This document shows positions 1 through 8,558 of a stretch of 64,000 bases of DNA, piece after piece (position 1 is the stretch's first letter; every line of letters starts with the position of its first letter). Origin of the DNA: an uncultured Gammaproteobacteria bacterium (lineage in GTDB: Bacteria; Pseudomonadota; Gammaproteobacteria; HK1); assembly GCA_958295835.1 (NCBI GenBank), contig OY282378.1:1815001-1879000 (forward strand), given 5' to 3'. The notes beneath the pieces were generated by a model. It did no database searches. It saw only the letters and a program-made list of their open reading frames with translations, and had not been told where the DNA came from. The translations under genes were made by a program, and so were the position numbers.

Positions 1-108
1 TCGGCGAAACTCAGTTTGAACGCATTTGTAGTGCCATTCGTAGAATTTGATCAACGTAATTTGTTGATCTGGAAGGATTTCGTAAAAGATGTGGTAAAGA
101 TGGATTAG
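1..108 (+). CDS. 3' end of an unrecognised gene (partial)
   Basis: Frame 1 is open from the window edge to a TAG at 106-108 and encodes about 35 residues rich in hydrophobic and acidic side chains, ending in KDVVKMD. Base composition is visibly AT-rich, unlike most of the window, and similar in style to the HNH gene at 54902. I do not recognise the family. Bases 109-273 downstream are also AT-rich and hold no convincing gene. The coding call rests on open frame and plausible residue composition only. Confidence 0.4.
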   Translation, partial: SAKLSLNAFVVPFVEFDQRNLLIWKDFVKDVVKMD

Positions 109-273
109 CCCATCTTTAGGATTAGATATTTAATCTAAATTAATAATAACTCTGAAGTTAGTTCCTTTATGTATTTCGTGAATTCCTCCATCCCGGCTTT
201 CTCCTGATCTTCCTTTGTCTTTTCCATTGTTTTCCGTACTCCCATCGCTGCCGGAACACTCTCGATACATTGT

Positions 274-657
274 CTACCCAGGACGAGGCAAAGGTTCCAG
301 CAAAGCAATGGCCGCCGCACGCTCCGCGGTAAGCGCATGCCACAGGTCCCAGTCCTGTTGCAGACCAAGCCAGAAATCCGCCCCCATGCCGGTGACCCGC
401 TCCAGCCGGAGCGCCGTATCCGGCGTCACGCCTCGCTTACCACGGACGATTTCATTGAGCCGCGGATACGAAACTCCAAGCCGCCGGGCGAACGCCGATT
501 GCGATATCCCCAGAGGCTTCAGAAATTCCTCCAGCAACATCTCGCCCGGATGAGTCGGTGGCCGGCACGCCGGAAGCCGACGGGCGACAGGACCCGATGG
601 AGGCCGCGTCCTCCCGGCAGGCTCAGTGGTAGTCGGTAATCTCGACATCGTCGGCAT
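274..657 (-). CDS. higA: HigA-type antitoxin, XRE family
   Basis: This is a 127-residue protein whose residues from about 36 match HigA antitoxins: the HPGEMLLEEFLKP opening, then a lambda-repressor-like helix-turn-helix (SQSAFARRLGVSYPRLNEIVRG) and the typical ending around MGADFWLGLQQDWDLW. HigA neutralises the HigB mRNA interferase and represses their shared promoter. The start lies inside the end of the upstream toxin gene (35-base overlap), the usual toxin-first higBA order. The first 35 residues are unusually long and Pro/Arg-rich, so the true start may be internal, near the HPGEM motif. Confidence 0.88.
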   Translation of the reverse strand: MPTMSRLPTTTEPAGRTRPPSGPVARRLPACRPPTHPGEMLLEEFLKPLGISQSAFARRLGVSYPRLNEIVRGKRGVTPDTALRLERVTGMGADFWLGLQQDWDLWHALTAERAAAIALLEPLPRPG

Positions 658-916
658 ATCCTGCCTCCCATGAAAAACAAATCCGATACTGGCTGTTGAT
701 CCGAATGCTGTGCTGACCCTCCCGGTCTCCAGCCAGCCGCTCCAAACGATTGCCGGGAGGAATGGAAAGTTCGCGCAGATCGCCTACGCGGTTGATCTGG
801 GTAAGTTTACGCCGGGCAACGGGCCATATGGATACAGGGAGACGCCGACGCGCTTGCCGGGTTTCTCGACCATCGAAGATGTCCTCGGTGGCTCTGTCGG
901 CAAACGACCGGATCAT
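623..916 (-). CDS. higB: HigB/RelE-family toxin
   Basis: This 97-residue protein starts MIRSFADRATEDIFDG and ends in the family hallmark RYRICFSWEAGYADDVEITDYH, typical of HigB plasmid-maintenance killer proteins (RelE fold), ribosome-dependent mRNA endonucleases. It overlaps the downstream antitoxin gene, forming a minus-strand operon. Length is normal and no lesion is visible, so this is one of the few intact toxin-antitoxin pairs in the window. Its upstream side touches a gutted permease fragment. Confidence 0.9.
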   Translation of the reverse strand: MIRSFADRATEDIFDGRETRQARRRLPVSIWPVARRKLTQINRVGDLRELSIPPGNRLERLAGDREGQHSIRINSQYRICFSWEAGYADDVEITDYH

Positions 917-919
917 GGA

Positions 920-1184
920 TCATGCTCCCCGCGCATCTCCCTCCCCGCAGATTGTCACGATGTCCGTGCCACGATACTGCCGGCGGTATCGTGGTCAGCC
1001 CGCTGACGGCGAGCGCCGCGAAGACCATCAACGACAAACAGGTCTCGCCCCCGCCCGTGGCCTGGATCACGATGACCGGCGTGAGCACGACGCCCGCGAT
1101 GCAGAGCGCGGCGTGCTGGAAGCCGAGACCGAAGGAGGGCGCGTGCTGCGGCTTTTCGTAGTGTTCGTTGCAAAGCGCTGACAC
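920..1184 (-). pseudogene. Middle-deleted copy of the NCS2 permease
   Basis: On the minus strand about 60 codons from 1176 downward match the N-terminus of the intact permease at 2592-4361 (SFGLGFQHAALCIAGVVL, then AALAVSGLTT). The sequence then jumps, in another frame, to the last codons of the same gene (QYRGTDIVT and a short tail, stop at 922-920). About 500 codons are missing between. Both ends are therefore kept, which fits an internal deletion in an old duplicate rather than a truncation by insertion. The copy cannot make a transporter. Confidence 0.8.
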
Positions 1185-1322
1185 GTTCGTACCAACCGGC
1201 GCGCGGGGTCCGTTCAACCGCCGGGCAATTGCGCTGCTCGTGCTTCCCCTGCTCGCGGCGGGGGAAGACGAGCTTACGCCCTGCTCCATGCCGGGGAAAG
1301 AACACAGTCCGGCATCGACCCG

Positions 1323-1733
1323 ATATCGTTCGGCGGCACGCTTACCGTGTCGTGGGTCTTCCCCGACGAAGCGTCCGAAGCGACCGACCGGCTGCGCGAG
1401 TCGATGATCGAGGGGCGTGCGTTCATCCCGGCCCTGTGGCCGGTCGAAGTGGGCAACATGCTCCTCACCGCAACCCGTCATGGGCGAATCGCCGCGGAAG
1501 AGTAGCCCCGCATTTGCGCGAGCCTCGAAGCCTTGCCCATCGAAATCGAGCCCGTTTCCACGACCCGCGCATGGGGCCTCGCGCTTGAGCTCGCACGCGA
1601 GCATCGGCTCTCCGGCTACGATGCGACGTACCTCGAATTGGCAGTGCGAATGCAGCTACCCTTGGCCCCGCTGGATCAGGCTCTCGGCGCCGCCGCACGG
1701 GCCGAAGGGCTGGACGTGCTGGCGAGTGCCTGA
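1323..1733 (+). pseudogene. PIN-domain (VapC-like) toxin with in-frame stop
   Basis: One frame reads TLTVSWVFPDEASEATDRLR, then a segment ending TATRHGRIAAEE. It hits TAG at 1503-1505 and continues in the same frame through a segment typical of the second half of PIN ribonucleases (SGYDATYLELAVRMQLPLA, then LDQALGAAARAEGLDVL) to a TGA at 1731-1733. The single in-frame stop sits where family members have a charged loop. The usual first catalytic Asp near the start is not clear, so the N-terminus also looks damaged. No intact antitoxin gene precedes it. Confidence 0.75.
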
Positions 1734-1960
1734 CCTCGGATGGGGACGGCGAGCGGGAATGAGGCCACCTGAACTTGGTCGAGTGTTATCTGGAACTGTT
1801 CAGTCGTACCCCGCATGTCCATCCGGCGCCGGTCGACTGCCGGGTGATTCCTGCGTTCCATCTCATTTCCGGTCCTCTCCGGGCCTTCCATGATCATGAC
1901 AGAAGACATTTTACGGAATCGCGATCCCTGTCCAACCAATGGGGTCCACTTCTCGCGCAC

Positions 1961-1990
1961 TTGCCTTGCAGATTGCCAAATGGCTATAAG
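1961..1990 (+). promoter_or_regulatory. Sigma70-like promoter for a probably leaderless XRE gene
   Basis: TTGCCT at 1961-1966 and TATAAG at 1985-1990 are spaced by 18 bases. The ATG of the XRE gene is at 1997, six bases after the -10 element, where transcription would be expected to begin. No Shine-Dalgarno fits in that gap, so a leaderless mRNA is inferred. Seen by eye only. Confidence 0.45.
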
Positions 1991-1996
1991 GACGCC

Positions 1997-2329
1997 ATGG
2001 CCATCGCACATCTCATTCGTGAAGCCCGCGAGCGGGCCGGACTCACCCGGGCGGAGCTGGCCCGGCGCGCGGGCGTCGCAGCGTCGACGGTCGGCCGGAT
2101 AGAGGCCGGAACCCGCGTCCCTTCCACCGACCTCGCGGAGCGTCTCGTCCGGGCGGCCGGCTTCGAGGTCCGTGTCGCGCTCGGCGATCCCGACCCCGCC
2201 ACCGACGCGCTGTTCGAGCGGACCTTGCGGCGCACACCCGCCGAGCGGCTCGCGGACGCCACCCGGGCGGCCGGGTTCGTGCTGCGTGGACGTCGCACCA
2301 TGACCCATGGAAGCAATGGCCGAGGGTGA
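1997..2329 (+). CDS. XRE-family helix-turn-helix regulator (antitoxin-like)
   Basis: This 110-residue protein opens MAIAHLIREARERAGLTRAE, followed by a complete XRE helix-turn-helix to about residue 55 (VAASTVGRIEAG). A C-terminal helix-rich tail (DPATDALFERTLRRTPAERL) follows. Proteins with this layout are usually encoded just upstream of a small nucleotidyltransferase, and here the next gene starts inside this one (2307), which fits a toxin-antitoxin-like pair. The ATG at 1997 was chosen because the homologous region begins there; a longer open frame upstream to 1775 has no recognisable sequence. Confidence 0.8.
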   Translation: MAIAHLIREARERAGLTRAELARRAGVAASTVGRIEAGTRVPSTDLAERLVRAAGFEVRVALGDPDPATDALFERTLRRTPAERLADATRAAGFVLRGRRTMTHGSNGRG

Positions 2330-2507
2330 GTTCGATCCGGTCCGGATGCTCTCGGCATTACACGGGGTGGGAGTGCGCTTCGTGCTGATCGGAGGCATGA
2401 AGGAAGCCGCCAACCGGGAAAAGGATCGGATGGCGTTGCCGCGCTTGCGCCGGTTGCGCGACCGGACCTGCCGCGAGGCCGCGCGGTCCCGTATCACCGG
2501 AGTGTAG
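2307..2507 (+). pseudogene. Nucleotidyltransferase with its centre deleted
   Basis: The frame begins with the N-terminus of a small DUF6036/AbiEii-like nucleotidyltransferase (FDPVRMLSALHGVGVRFVLI, then GG) but continues straight into what looks like its C-terminal helix (KEAANREKDRMALPRLRRLRD). The GS and DxD active-site motifs that should lie between are absent, so the enzyme is inferred dead although the frame is open for 66 codons. It overlaps the XRE gene by 23 bases, matching the usual operon. A full-length relative may be the gene at 14498. Confidence 0.6.
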
Positions 2508-2591
2508 TCGTTCTGCGGCGGACGGCCCCGCTACGAAGGCGGATGAGCGGCTGGAACGGCGGGAGCCCGATCCATCACGTAAACACCCTCG

Positions 2592-4361
2592 TTACTCCCG
2601 CGCGCCTCCCTCCACGCGGACCGTCACGATGTCCGTGCCGTGATACTGCTGGTGTCGTACGGACGAGGCGTAGTGGCGCAGCAGCCGGAGCGAGATCTCG
2701 TGCTCGGCCGGCGCCCCGCCCCGTTCCGTGAGGAGGACCATCCGATCCTCCAGGTTCTCCTCGCCGGGCGCGGCGATGAACTCCAACTCCGCCGCCTCCC
2801 TGCCGCCGCGCGCGATCAGAAGCAGGCGCCGCCTCTCGCTCGCCTCGTTCCCCCCGCCCTCCCCGTCGTCCGCCCCGACCGGCCGCATGAGGCTCAGGAT
2901 CGTCTCCTCGCCGGCCGAGAGGAGCCGTTGCACCGCCTCCGCGCCCCAGCCCCGGCGGGAGGCGAACCCGCGCAGGAACGCCTCGACCTGCGGCAGCGCC
3001 TCCACGCCCAGCACCGTCTCCATGCGCTTGCGCCGCGGTCCCGTCAGCTCCATGAACACCGTCAGGAGGATCGCGGTGAGACCGCCGGCGGTCATGCCGT
3101 TACCGAGCAACGCGCCCCACCATTCGCCGAAATGCTCCGCGAAGATCACCTTGCTCTGGAACCCCACCCCGATCCAGAACGCGACCCCCGCGATCGTCGC
3201 CTTGCGGTAGTCCACCCCGCCCTGCACCACGATCCGCATGCCGAGGACGAAGAGCAGGGCCAGCAGCACCGTCACGTAGGCCGCGGCCACCGGGCTCGGG
3301 ATCGCCAGCAGCAGCGCCGAGACCTTGGGCAGGAACGCCGCGGCCATGAACACCACTCCGATCCATACCCCGACACTGCGCGCGGCGACGCCGGTGAGCT
3401 CGGTGATCGCGATGCTGGTGGAATAGGTCGTGTTCGGCACCGTGCCGGCGACGCCGGAGAACAGGTTGCCCATTCCGTCCGCGGCCACCGCGCCCTGCAC
3501 GGCACGGAAGTCCACCGCACGCGGCTTGCGCCACGAGACCCGCTGGATGGCGATGGAGTCGCCGATCGTCTCGATCGCACCGATCTGGGTCACGAACATG
3601 AAGGCCGGCAGGAGCGCCCAGAACTCGGGGCCGAAACCGATGTCGACTCCCGGCCAGCCCTGGGAGGGTGCTCCGATCCAGGGCGCCTCGATCACGCGCC
3701 CGGCGTCGTAGAGGCCGAAGAACGAGGCGACGACGCAGCCCGCCACGATCCCGATGATCGGCACCCACAGGCGCCACATCCCCGAGGCGCGCAGTGTCAG
3801 CCCCACGATGACGAGTGCGGTCACGGCGGCGCTGGCCGGGGCGGCGGCCGGGGGGACACCTTCCGGTACGTCCGTCAACATGCCGAAGATGATCGGCATG
3901 ACGGTCACCGGGATCAGCATGATCACCGTGCCGGCCACGGTCGGCGTGAAGATCCGCCGCATCCGCGAGAGCCGCGCCGAGAGCGCGAACTGGCACAGCG
4001 AAGAGACGATGATCAGGGTTGCCAGCATCGCCGGCCCGCCATCCGCGAGCGCCGTCACACAGACCGCGATGAAGGCCCCGGAGGTGCCCATGAGGAGGAC
4101 GTATCCGGCGCCGATGCGCCCGACCCGCACCGCCTGCAACACCGTGGTCAGCCCGCTGACCGCGAGCGCCGCGAAGATCGCCCACGACAGATAGGGCTCG
4201 CCGCCGCCCGCGGCCCGGATCACGATGACCGGCGTGAGCACCACGCCCGCGATGCACAGCGCAGCGTGCTGGAAGCCGAGGCCGAAGGAGAGCGCGTGCG
4301 GCGGCTTCTCGTCCGGTTCGTAGCGAAGTGTCTTGCTGGAGTGGGTGTCTCCAGTCTGCAT
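2592..4361 (-). CDS. NCS2 family nucleobase (xanthine/uracil-type) permease with C-terminal soluble domain
   Basis: This 589-residue inner-membrane transporter matches the nucleobase:cation symporter-2 family: an N-terminal SFGLGFQHAALCIAGVVL core, many hydrophobic helices over residues 25-450, and the family segment around GTVPNTTYSTSIAI in the substrate region. NCS2 proteins import uracil, xanthine or urate with protons. The last 140 residues are soluble and include GEETILSLM and a final HGTDIVTVRV; they resemble a GHKL/anti-sigma-type ATPase-like domain, an inference. ATG 4361 was chosen because the longer open frame upstream has no transporter sequence and overlaps the divergent gene at 4644. 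A gutted duplicate lies at 920-1184. Confidence 0.9.
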   Translation of the reverse strand: MQTGDTHSSKTLRYEPDEKPPHALSFGLGFQHAALCIAGVVLTPVIVIRAAGGGEPYLSWAIFAALAVSGLTTVLQAVRVGRIGAGYVLLMGTSGAFIAVCVTALADGGPAMLATLIIVSSLCQFALSARLSRMRRIFTPTVAGTVIMLIPVTVMPIIFGMLTDVPEGVPPAAAPASAAVTALVIVGLTLRASGMWRLWVPIIGIVAGCVVASFFGLYDAGRVIEAPWIGAPSQGWPGVDIGFGPEFWALLPAFMFVTQIGAIETIGDSIAIQRVSWRKPRAVDFRAVQGAVAADGMGNLFSGVAGTVPNTTYSTSIAITELTGVAARSVGVWIGVVFMAAAFLPKVSALLLAIPSPVAAAYVTVLLALLFVLGMRIVVQGGVDYRKATIAGVAFWIGVGFQSKVIFAEHFGEWWGALLGNGMTAGGLTAILLTVFMELTGPRRKRMETVLGVEALPQVEAFLRGFASRRGWGAEAVQRLLSAGEETILSLMRPVGADDGEGGGNEASERRRLLLIARGGREAAELEFIAAPGEENLEDRMVLLTERGGAPAEHEISLRLLRHYASSVRHQQYHGTDIVTVRVEGGARE

Positions 4362-4643
4362 CCCGAGCCCTCGTTCGGTTCGAGCCGAGTTGGTGACGTT
4401 CGCGCGAGCGGTCGGTATGGCGACCCCCGGCAAACCGCCGTCAAGTTCGGACGAACCGGAGCGCACGCTCCGTCCATCCACCGGGGAGGTGCACTCGCGC
4501 TCCCCTCTGGCTGCGGCCAGGGAAAGCGTGAGCTTACGGCCCTGCTCTCCCTCCCGCAAAAGGACTCGTGTCCGACGGGCTACCCACTTCACGGCGCGTC
4601 CAGTAGATTGCACCGACCAGCACAGACTTCCGGACCCGCGACC
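4362..4643. promoter_or_regulatory. Divergent intergenic region between permease and AOR cluster
   Basis: These 282 bases separate the minus-strand permease start from the plus-strand ferredoxin-like gene and must hold both promoters. The short text agcttacg-ccctgctc near 4532 recurs near 1271 upstream of the gutted permease copy, suggesting the ancient duplication included part of this region. I see no certain promoter motif or riboswitch. Confidence 0.4.
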
Positions 4644-5117
4644 ATGCACAAGGCCCTTCTGATCGACCCGCACAAGTGCACGAGCTGCATGCAGTGCGAG
4701 CTCGCCTGCTCGTTCGAGCACACCGGCGCGTTCAACCCCGCCCGCTCCCGGATCAAGATCTTCGAGTTCGAGCACGGCGCGCGCTCCATCCCCTACACCT
4801 GCACCCAGTGCGAGGAAGCCTGGTGCCTGCACGCCTGCCCCGTCGAGGCGATCACCGTGAACCTTGCGACCGGCGCCAAGGAGGTGGATGCGAACGTCTG
4901 CGTCGGCTGCAAGGTCTGCACCATCGCCTGCCCCTTCGGCACCATCAACTACAGCGCCGACACCGGCAAGGTCGTGAAGTGCGATCTCTGCGGCGGGAAT
5001 CCGCAGTGCGCCGAGGCGTGCCCGACCGGGGCGATCACCTACGTCGATGCAAGCTGGACCGGGCTGGCGCGAATGCAGGCGTCCGCCGTCGCCGCCCACG
5101 GGCAGCCGGGCGCCTGA
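4644..5117 (+). CDS. Four-cluster 4Fe-4S electron-transfer subunit of an AOR system
   Basis: The 157-residue protein has 16 cysteines in four groups: CTSCMQCELAC near the start, CTQCEEAWCLHACP, CVGCKVCTIACP and CDLCGGNPQCAEACP. This is the HybA/PhsB-like arrangement expected to hold four [4Fe-4S] clusters. It is the first gene of a cluster with an aldehyde:ferredoxin oxidoreductase, a FAD/NAD oxidoreductase and a MoaD-like protein, so it probably relayed electrons from the AOR to the flavoprotein. It has no signal peptide, so it is cytoplasmic. The downstream AOR is broken, so its present role is doubtful. Confidence 0.88.
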   Translation: MHKALLIDPHKCTSCMQCELACSFEHTGAFNPARSRIKIFEFEHGARSIPYTCTQCEEAWCLHACPVEAITVNLATGAKEVDANVCVGCKVCTIACPFGTINYSADTGKVVKCDLCGGNPQCAEACPTGAITYVDASWTGLARMQASAVAAHGQPGA

Positions 5118-5325
5118 GCCGCGCGCGGCGCCTGGGCCGGAATCGCCGGAACCGGGGATGGGCAGGGTCATATGCCTGTTCGAGCCGATTCGGACGCGGC
5201 CAGCCGGGGCGCGGTCGCTACGGTAGTCGGGACGATGCGCCCGTTCGAGCCTTTTCGAGCTGTTCACAAGCTTCTTCGACACTCCGCATGAGAGTCGAGC
5301 CACGGGAATTCAGGGAGATACCGAG

Positions 5326-6266
5326 ATGGGATGGCAACGAAGGGTCCTCCGCGTAGACCTCACCGCGGGCACGAGCGCCGTCGAGCCGCTGAACATGGAG
5401 TGGGCGAACGCCTATCTCGGTGAGCGGGGGCTCGCGTCGAAGTACCTGATGGAGTCGATGGACCCGAAGGTGGACGCGCTCTCGCCGGAGAACGCGCTCA
5501 TCTTCGCCACGGGGCCGCTCACCGGCACCATGGCCTCGACCAGCGGCCGCTACGCGGTGGTCACCAAGGGGCCGCTCACCGGGGCGATCGCCTGCTCGAA
5601 TTCGGGCGGCAAGTTCGGGGCGGAGCTCAAGTTCGCGGGCTACGACCTGCTCATCGTGCACGGCCGCTCCGAGCGGCCGGTGTACCTGCACATCGCCGAC
5701 GACGAGGTCGTGATCGCGGACGCCGCGCCGGTCTGGGGCACGAGCTGCTGGAACACCGAGGAGTGGCTGAAGGCGCACCACCAGGACCCGCTGCTCAAGG
5801 TGGCCTCGATCGGGGTCGCGGGCGAGAACCTGGTGCGCTACGCCTGCGTGGTCAACGACCTGCACCGGGCCGCGGGCCGTTCCGGGGTCGGCGCGGTCAT
5901 GGGCTCGAAACAGCTCAAGGCGGTGGCGGTGCGCGGCACGAAGGGGGTCACCGTCGAGGACCCCAAGCGCTTCATGTCGGCAGTCGCCCAGACCAAGGCC
6001 AAGCTCTGGGACGACCCCGGCCGGCGCGGCCTGGAGAAGTACGGCACCAACGCGATGATCGACAACATGCACGGCTTCGGGGGGCTGCCCACCCGCAACT
6101 CCCAACAGGTGCAGTTCGAGGGCACTACGAAGATCAACGCCAGGGCGATGCGCGCGACCGGCGAGGACGGCCACCGCAACCTCGTCACCAACAAGGCCTG
6201 CTGGAGCGCGGGTGGACCAGCGACGGCGTGCCCACCAATGAAACGTTGAGCCGCCTGCGGGTGTGA
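5326..6266 (+). pseudogene. Aldehyde:ferredoxin oxidoreductase, middle deleted
   Basis: A GGGAG at 5313-5317 precedes ATG 5326. The first ~290 codons are a good AOR N-terminal domain (ATGPLTGTMASTSGR, SNSGGKFGAELKFAGYD, NDLHRAAGRSGVGAVMGSK), the tungstopterin-binding part. At NKACW, where intact relatives carry the CxxCxxxC cluster motif, the sequence jumps out of frame to the extreme C-terminus (ERGWTSDGVPTNETLSRL), ending at 6264-6266 against the next gene. Roughly 300 residues, including cluster ligands and most of the active site, are gone. CTGCTGG at the joint fits both sides, suggesting a microhomology deletion. In the first frame translation stops at 6249. Confidence 0.85.
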
Positions 6267-6268
6267 CC

Positions 6269-7552
6269 ATGAAACACGTCATCATCGGTGCGGGACCGGC
6301 CGGCGTCGTCGCGGCGGAGACCTTGCGCCGGATCGACCCGTCGAGCCGGATCGTCATCCTCGGCGACGAGCCGGAGCCGCCGTACTCGCGCATGGCGATT
6401 CCCTACCTCCTCGCCGACAACGTCGGGGAGTCCGGGACGTACCTGCGCCACGGCGACGCGCACTTCGAGACGCTCGACGTCGAGGTGCGGCAGGCCCAGG
6501 CGACCGGCGTCGATACCGCGAAGAAATCCGTGGCCCTGGCCGGCGGCGGCGCGATCGACTACGACCGGCTGCTGATCGCCACCGGCGCCCATCCCGTCAA
6601 GCCGCCGATCGAGGGCATCGATTCGGAGGGGGTCGAGAACTGCTGGACGCTGGCCGACGCGCGCCGGGTCCTCGCGGGCGCGCAGCCGGGCAGCCGCGTG
6701 GTGCTGATGGGGGCGGGCTTCATCGGCTGCATCGTGCTCGAAGCGCTGGCCGCGCGCGGGGTCGAGCTGGTGGTGGTGGAGATGGCGGACCGGATGCTGC
6801 CGCGCATGATGGACGAGACCGGCGGCGCGATGATCGCGCGCTGGTGCGCATCGAGGGGCGTCACGGTGCGCACCGCGACGCGGGTGACGGGGATCGCGCG
6901 TGCCAACGGCAAGCTCACCCTGGCCACCGATCCGGGTGATCCCATCGAGGCCGACCTCGTGGTCTGCGCCACCGGGGTCTCGCCGAACACCGGCTTCCTT
7001 GCTGGCGCCAGCGGTGCCGCTGGCACCAACGGTGCCGTCGGCGCCGGGATCGAATACGGCGACGGCATCCTCGTCGACCACCGGCTGCGCACGAGCGCGG
7101 ATGACGTCTACGCGGCCGGCGACGTGGCGCAAGGACCGGACTTCTCCACCGGACGGCAGGAGGTGCACGCGATCCAGCCCACCGCGGTCGAGCACGGACG
7201 CATCGCCGCCCTCAACATGGCCGGTGCGGAGACGCCCTTCCGCGGCAGCCTGTCGATGAACGTGCTGAACACCCTCGGCCTCGTGTCCAGCTCTTTCGGC
7301 CTGTGGATGGGGGCCGAGGGGGGCGAACGCTCCACCGCCGTCGATGCAACGCGCTCGCGCTACCTCAGGCTGGAGTTCGAGGACGACCGCATCGTCGGCG
7401 CCCTCGCGCTCGGACTGACCCAGCACGTCGGGGTACTGCGCGGCCTGATCCAGACCCGGGTGCGCCTCGGGGCGTGGATGGAGAAGCTGCGCACCGATCC
7501 CACTCTGGTGATGAACGCCTACCTGGAATGCACGCAAGGGGACGCGCGATGA
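6269..7552 (+). CDS. FAD/NAD(P)-dependent pyridine nucleotide-disulfide-type oxidoreductase
   Basis: The 427-residue flavoprotein has an N-terminal FAD dinucleotide fold (IIGAGPAGVVAAETLRR), an NAD fold at mid-protein (VVLMGAGFIGCIVLEALAAR) and the second FAD motif (DDVYAAGDVAQG). It resembles the NirB N-terminal/rubredoxin-reductase group often encoded beside tungsten AORs, where it would pass electrons from the ferredoxin-like subunit to NAD+. A small Gly/Ala-rich loop (GASGAAGTNGAVGAG) looks like a simple-sequence expansion. ATG 6269 follows the AOR stop by two bases; a GTG at 6263 is possible. Confidence 0.87.
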   Translation: MKHVIIGAGPAGVVAAETLRRIDPSSRIVILGDEPEPPYSRMAIPYLLADNVGESGTYLRHGDAHFETLDVEVRQAQATGVDTAKKSVALAGGGAIDYDRLLIATGAHPVKPPIEGIDSEGVENCWTLADARRVLAGAQPGSRVVLMGAGFIGCIVLEALAARGVELVVVEMADRMLPRMMDETGGAMIARWCASRGVTVRTATRVTGIARANGKLTLATDPGDPIEADLVVCATGVSPNTGFLAGASGAAGTNGAVGAGIEYGDGILVDHRLRTSADDVYAAGDVAQGPDFSTGRQEVHAIQPTAVEHGRIAALNMAGAETPFRGSLSMNVLNTLGLVSSSFGLWMGAEGGERSTAVDATRSRYLRLEFEDDRIVGALALGLTQHVGVLRGLIQTRVRLGAWMEKLRTDPTLVMNAYLECTQGDAR

Positions 7553-7678
7553 AGGTGTCCGGCCTGGTGCGCACGCCGTCATGCACAGTCCCTCGTCCAT
7601 GAGACCTTCGACACGACGGCGGAGAGTCGTTCGCCGGCCGGCGTCCGGTTCCGGCCATGTCGGGTTGGGGAGCGTGCA

Positions 7679-7936
7679 ATGAAGGTGCGGGTCAGCGCGG
7701 CGGGACTGCTGGAGGACTACCTCCCGGCGGACTCGGAGGGCGAGACGACCGTCGAGGTCCTCGACGCGCCGCCCGCGGCGACCCTGCTCACCGTGATGCG
7801 CGAGGCCGGCATCCCCGAAAGCGCCTCCCCGCTCATCGCGCTCAACGGCGTCGTCGTGCCCCGCGGCCAGCACGCCGCCCGAACCGTCTCCGACGGCGAC
7901 GCGGTGCACTTCATGCCGAACCTGAAGGGGGGATGA
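7679..7936 (+). CDS. MoaD/ThiS-family small sulfur carrier
   Basis: This 85-residue beta-grasp protein ends in the diagnostic Gly-Gly (NLKGG), the site that is thiocarboxylated in molybdopterin synthase small subunits and related carriers. A GGGGAG lies about eight bases before ATG 7679. AOR clusters commonly carry their own MoaD-like protein for tungstopterin supply, which fits the position. The 126 bases between it and the flavoprotein gene begin with another ATGAAGGTGTCCGG stub at 7551 that does not lead anywhere recognisable. Confidence 0.85.
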   Translation: MKVRVSAAGLLEDYLPADSEGETTVEVLDAPPAATLLTVMREAGIPESASPLIALNGVVVPRGQHAARTVSDGDAVHFMPNLKGG

Positions 7937-8048
7937 GCGCCGTAGCGTTCGACCGATGGATGGCCGAAGAGCCCGGCGGCGTCGCGGGAGAGCGGTCAGG
8001 CGGTCATCATGGGTCTCCGTTGCGGAGAAACGAAGAAACGAGGAAGCG

Positions 8049-8558
8049 ATGAAGGCTTCGCCGATTCCAAAACGGGTCATGCCGGCGTTGCTCTGTCTTG
8101 CGCTGTCGCTCTGCGCCCCTTCAGCGCTCGCACAAGGAGACGAGCCGGGCGGAGCGGACCCGCTCAGCGAAGCCCTGGTGCCGGAGCCCGCGCTTTCCCC
8201 CGGAGACGTGATCAGGATTCAGCTCGAGGCGCTTCGGCACAACGACGAGCGGGACCGCGGCATCGCCGTCGCGTTCCGTTTCGCCTCTCCCACCAACCGC
8301 GCCAATACCGGCCCGCTCTCACGCTTCATCACCATGATCAAGGAAGGTCCCTACGCACTCATGCTCGACTTCCGAGATGCGACCCACGGCCCGGTGGAGA
8401 CGATATCCGGCCAGGCTCGTCAGCGGGTCACACTGACCGGTGCACGCGAAAGCATGACCTACTGGTTCTATCTGTCCCGGCAGTCGGAGGCGCCCTGCGT
8501 GGGCTGCTGGATGACCGATGCGGTGTTCATCGAGCGGCCCGCGGGTCAGGTCGCATAG
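8049..8558 (+). CDS. Exported DUF4864-like protein
   Basis: The 169-residue product has a clear Sec signal peptide (basic start, then VMPALLCLALSLCAPSALAQ). The mature part (SPGDVIRIQLEALRHNDERD, then GIAVAFRFASPTNRANTGPL) matches the uncharacterised DUF4864 domain, an NTF2-like periplasmic fold, and contains PCVGCW near the end. GAGGAAG lies just before ATG 8049. Function is unknown. It is not obviously in an operon with the AOR cluster, since 112 bases separate them. Confidence 0.72.
   Translation: MKASPIPKRVMPALLCLALSLCAPSALAQGDEPGGADPLSEALVPEPALSPGDVIRIQLEALRHNDERDRGIAVAFRFASPTNRANTGPLSRFITMIKEGPYALMLDFRDATHGPVETISGQARQRVTLTGARESMTYWFYLSRQSEAPCVGCWMTDAVFIERPAGQVA

Noticed and set aside
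4362..5303. N-terminal extension of the permease to about 900 residues on the minus strand
   Set aside because: The open frame continues upstream of 4361, but the extra sequence is Arg/Gly-rich without transporter features and lies antisense to the clearly real ferredoxin-like gene at 4644.
6190..6266. Programmed frameshift restoring the AOR protein
   Set aside because: Shifting frame gives only the last ~20 residues; about 300 residues including cluster ligands are physically absent.
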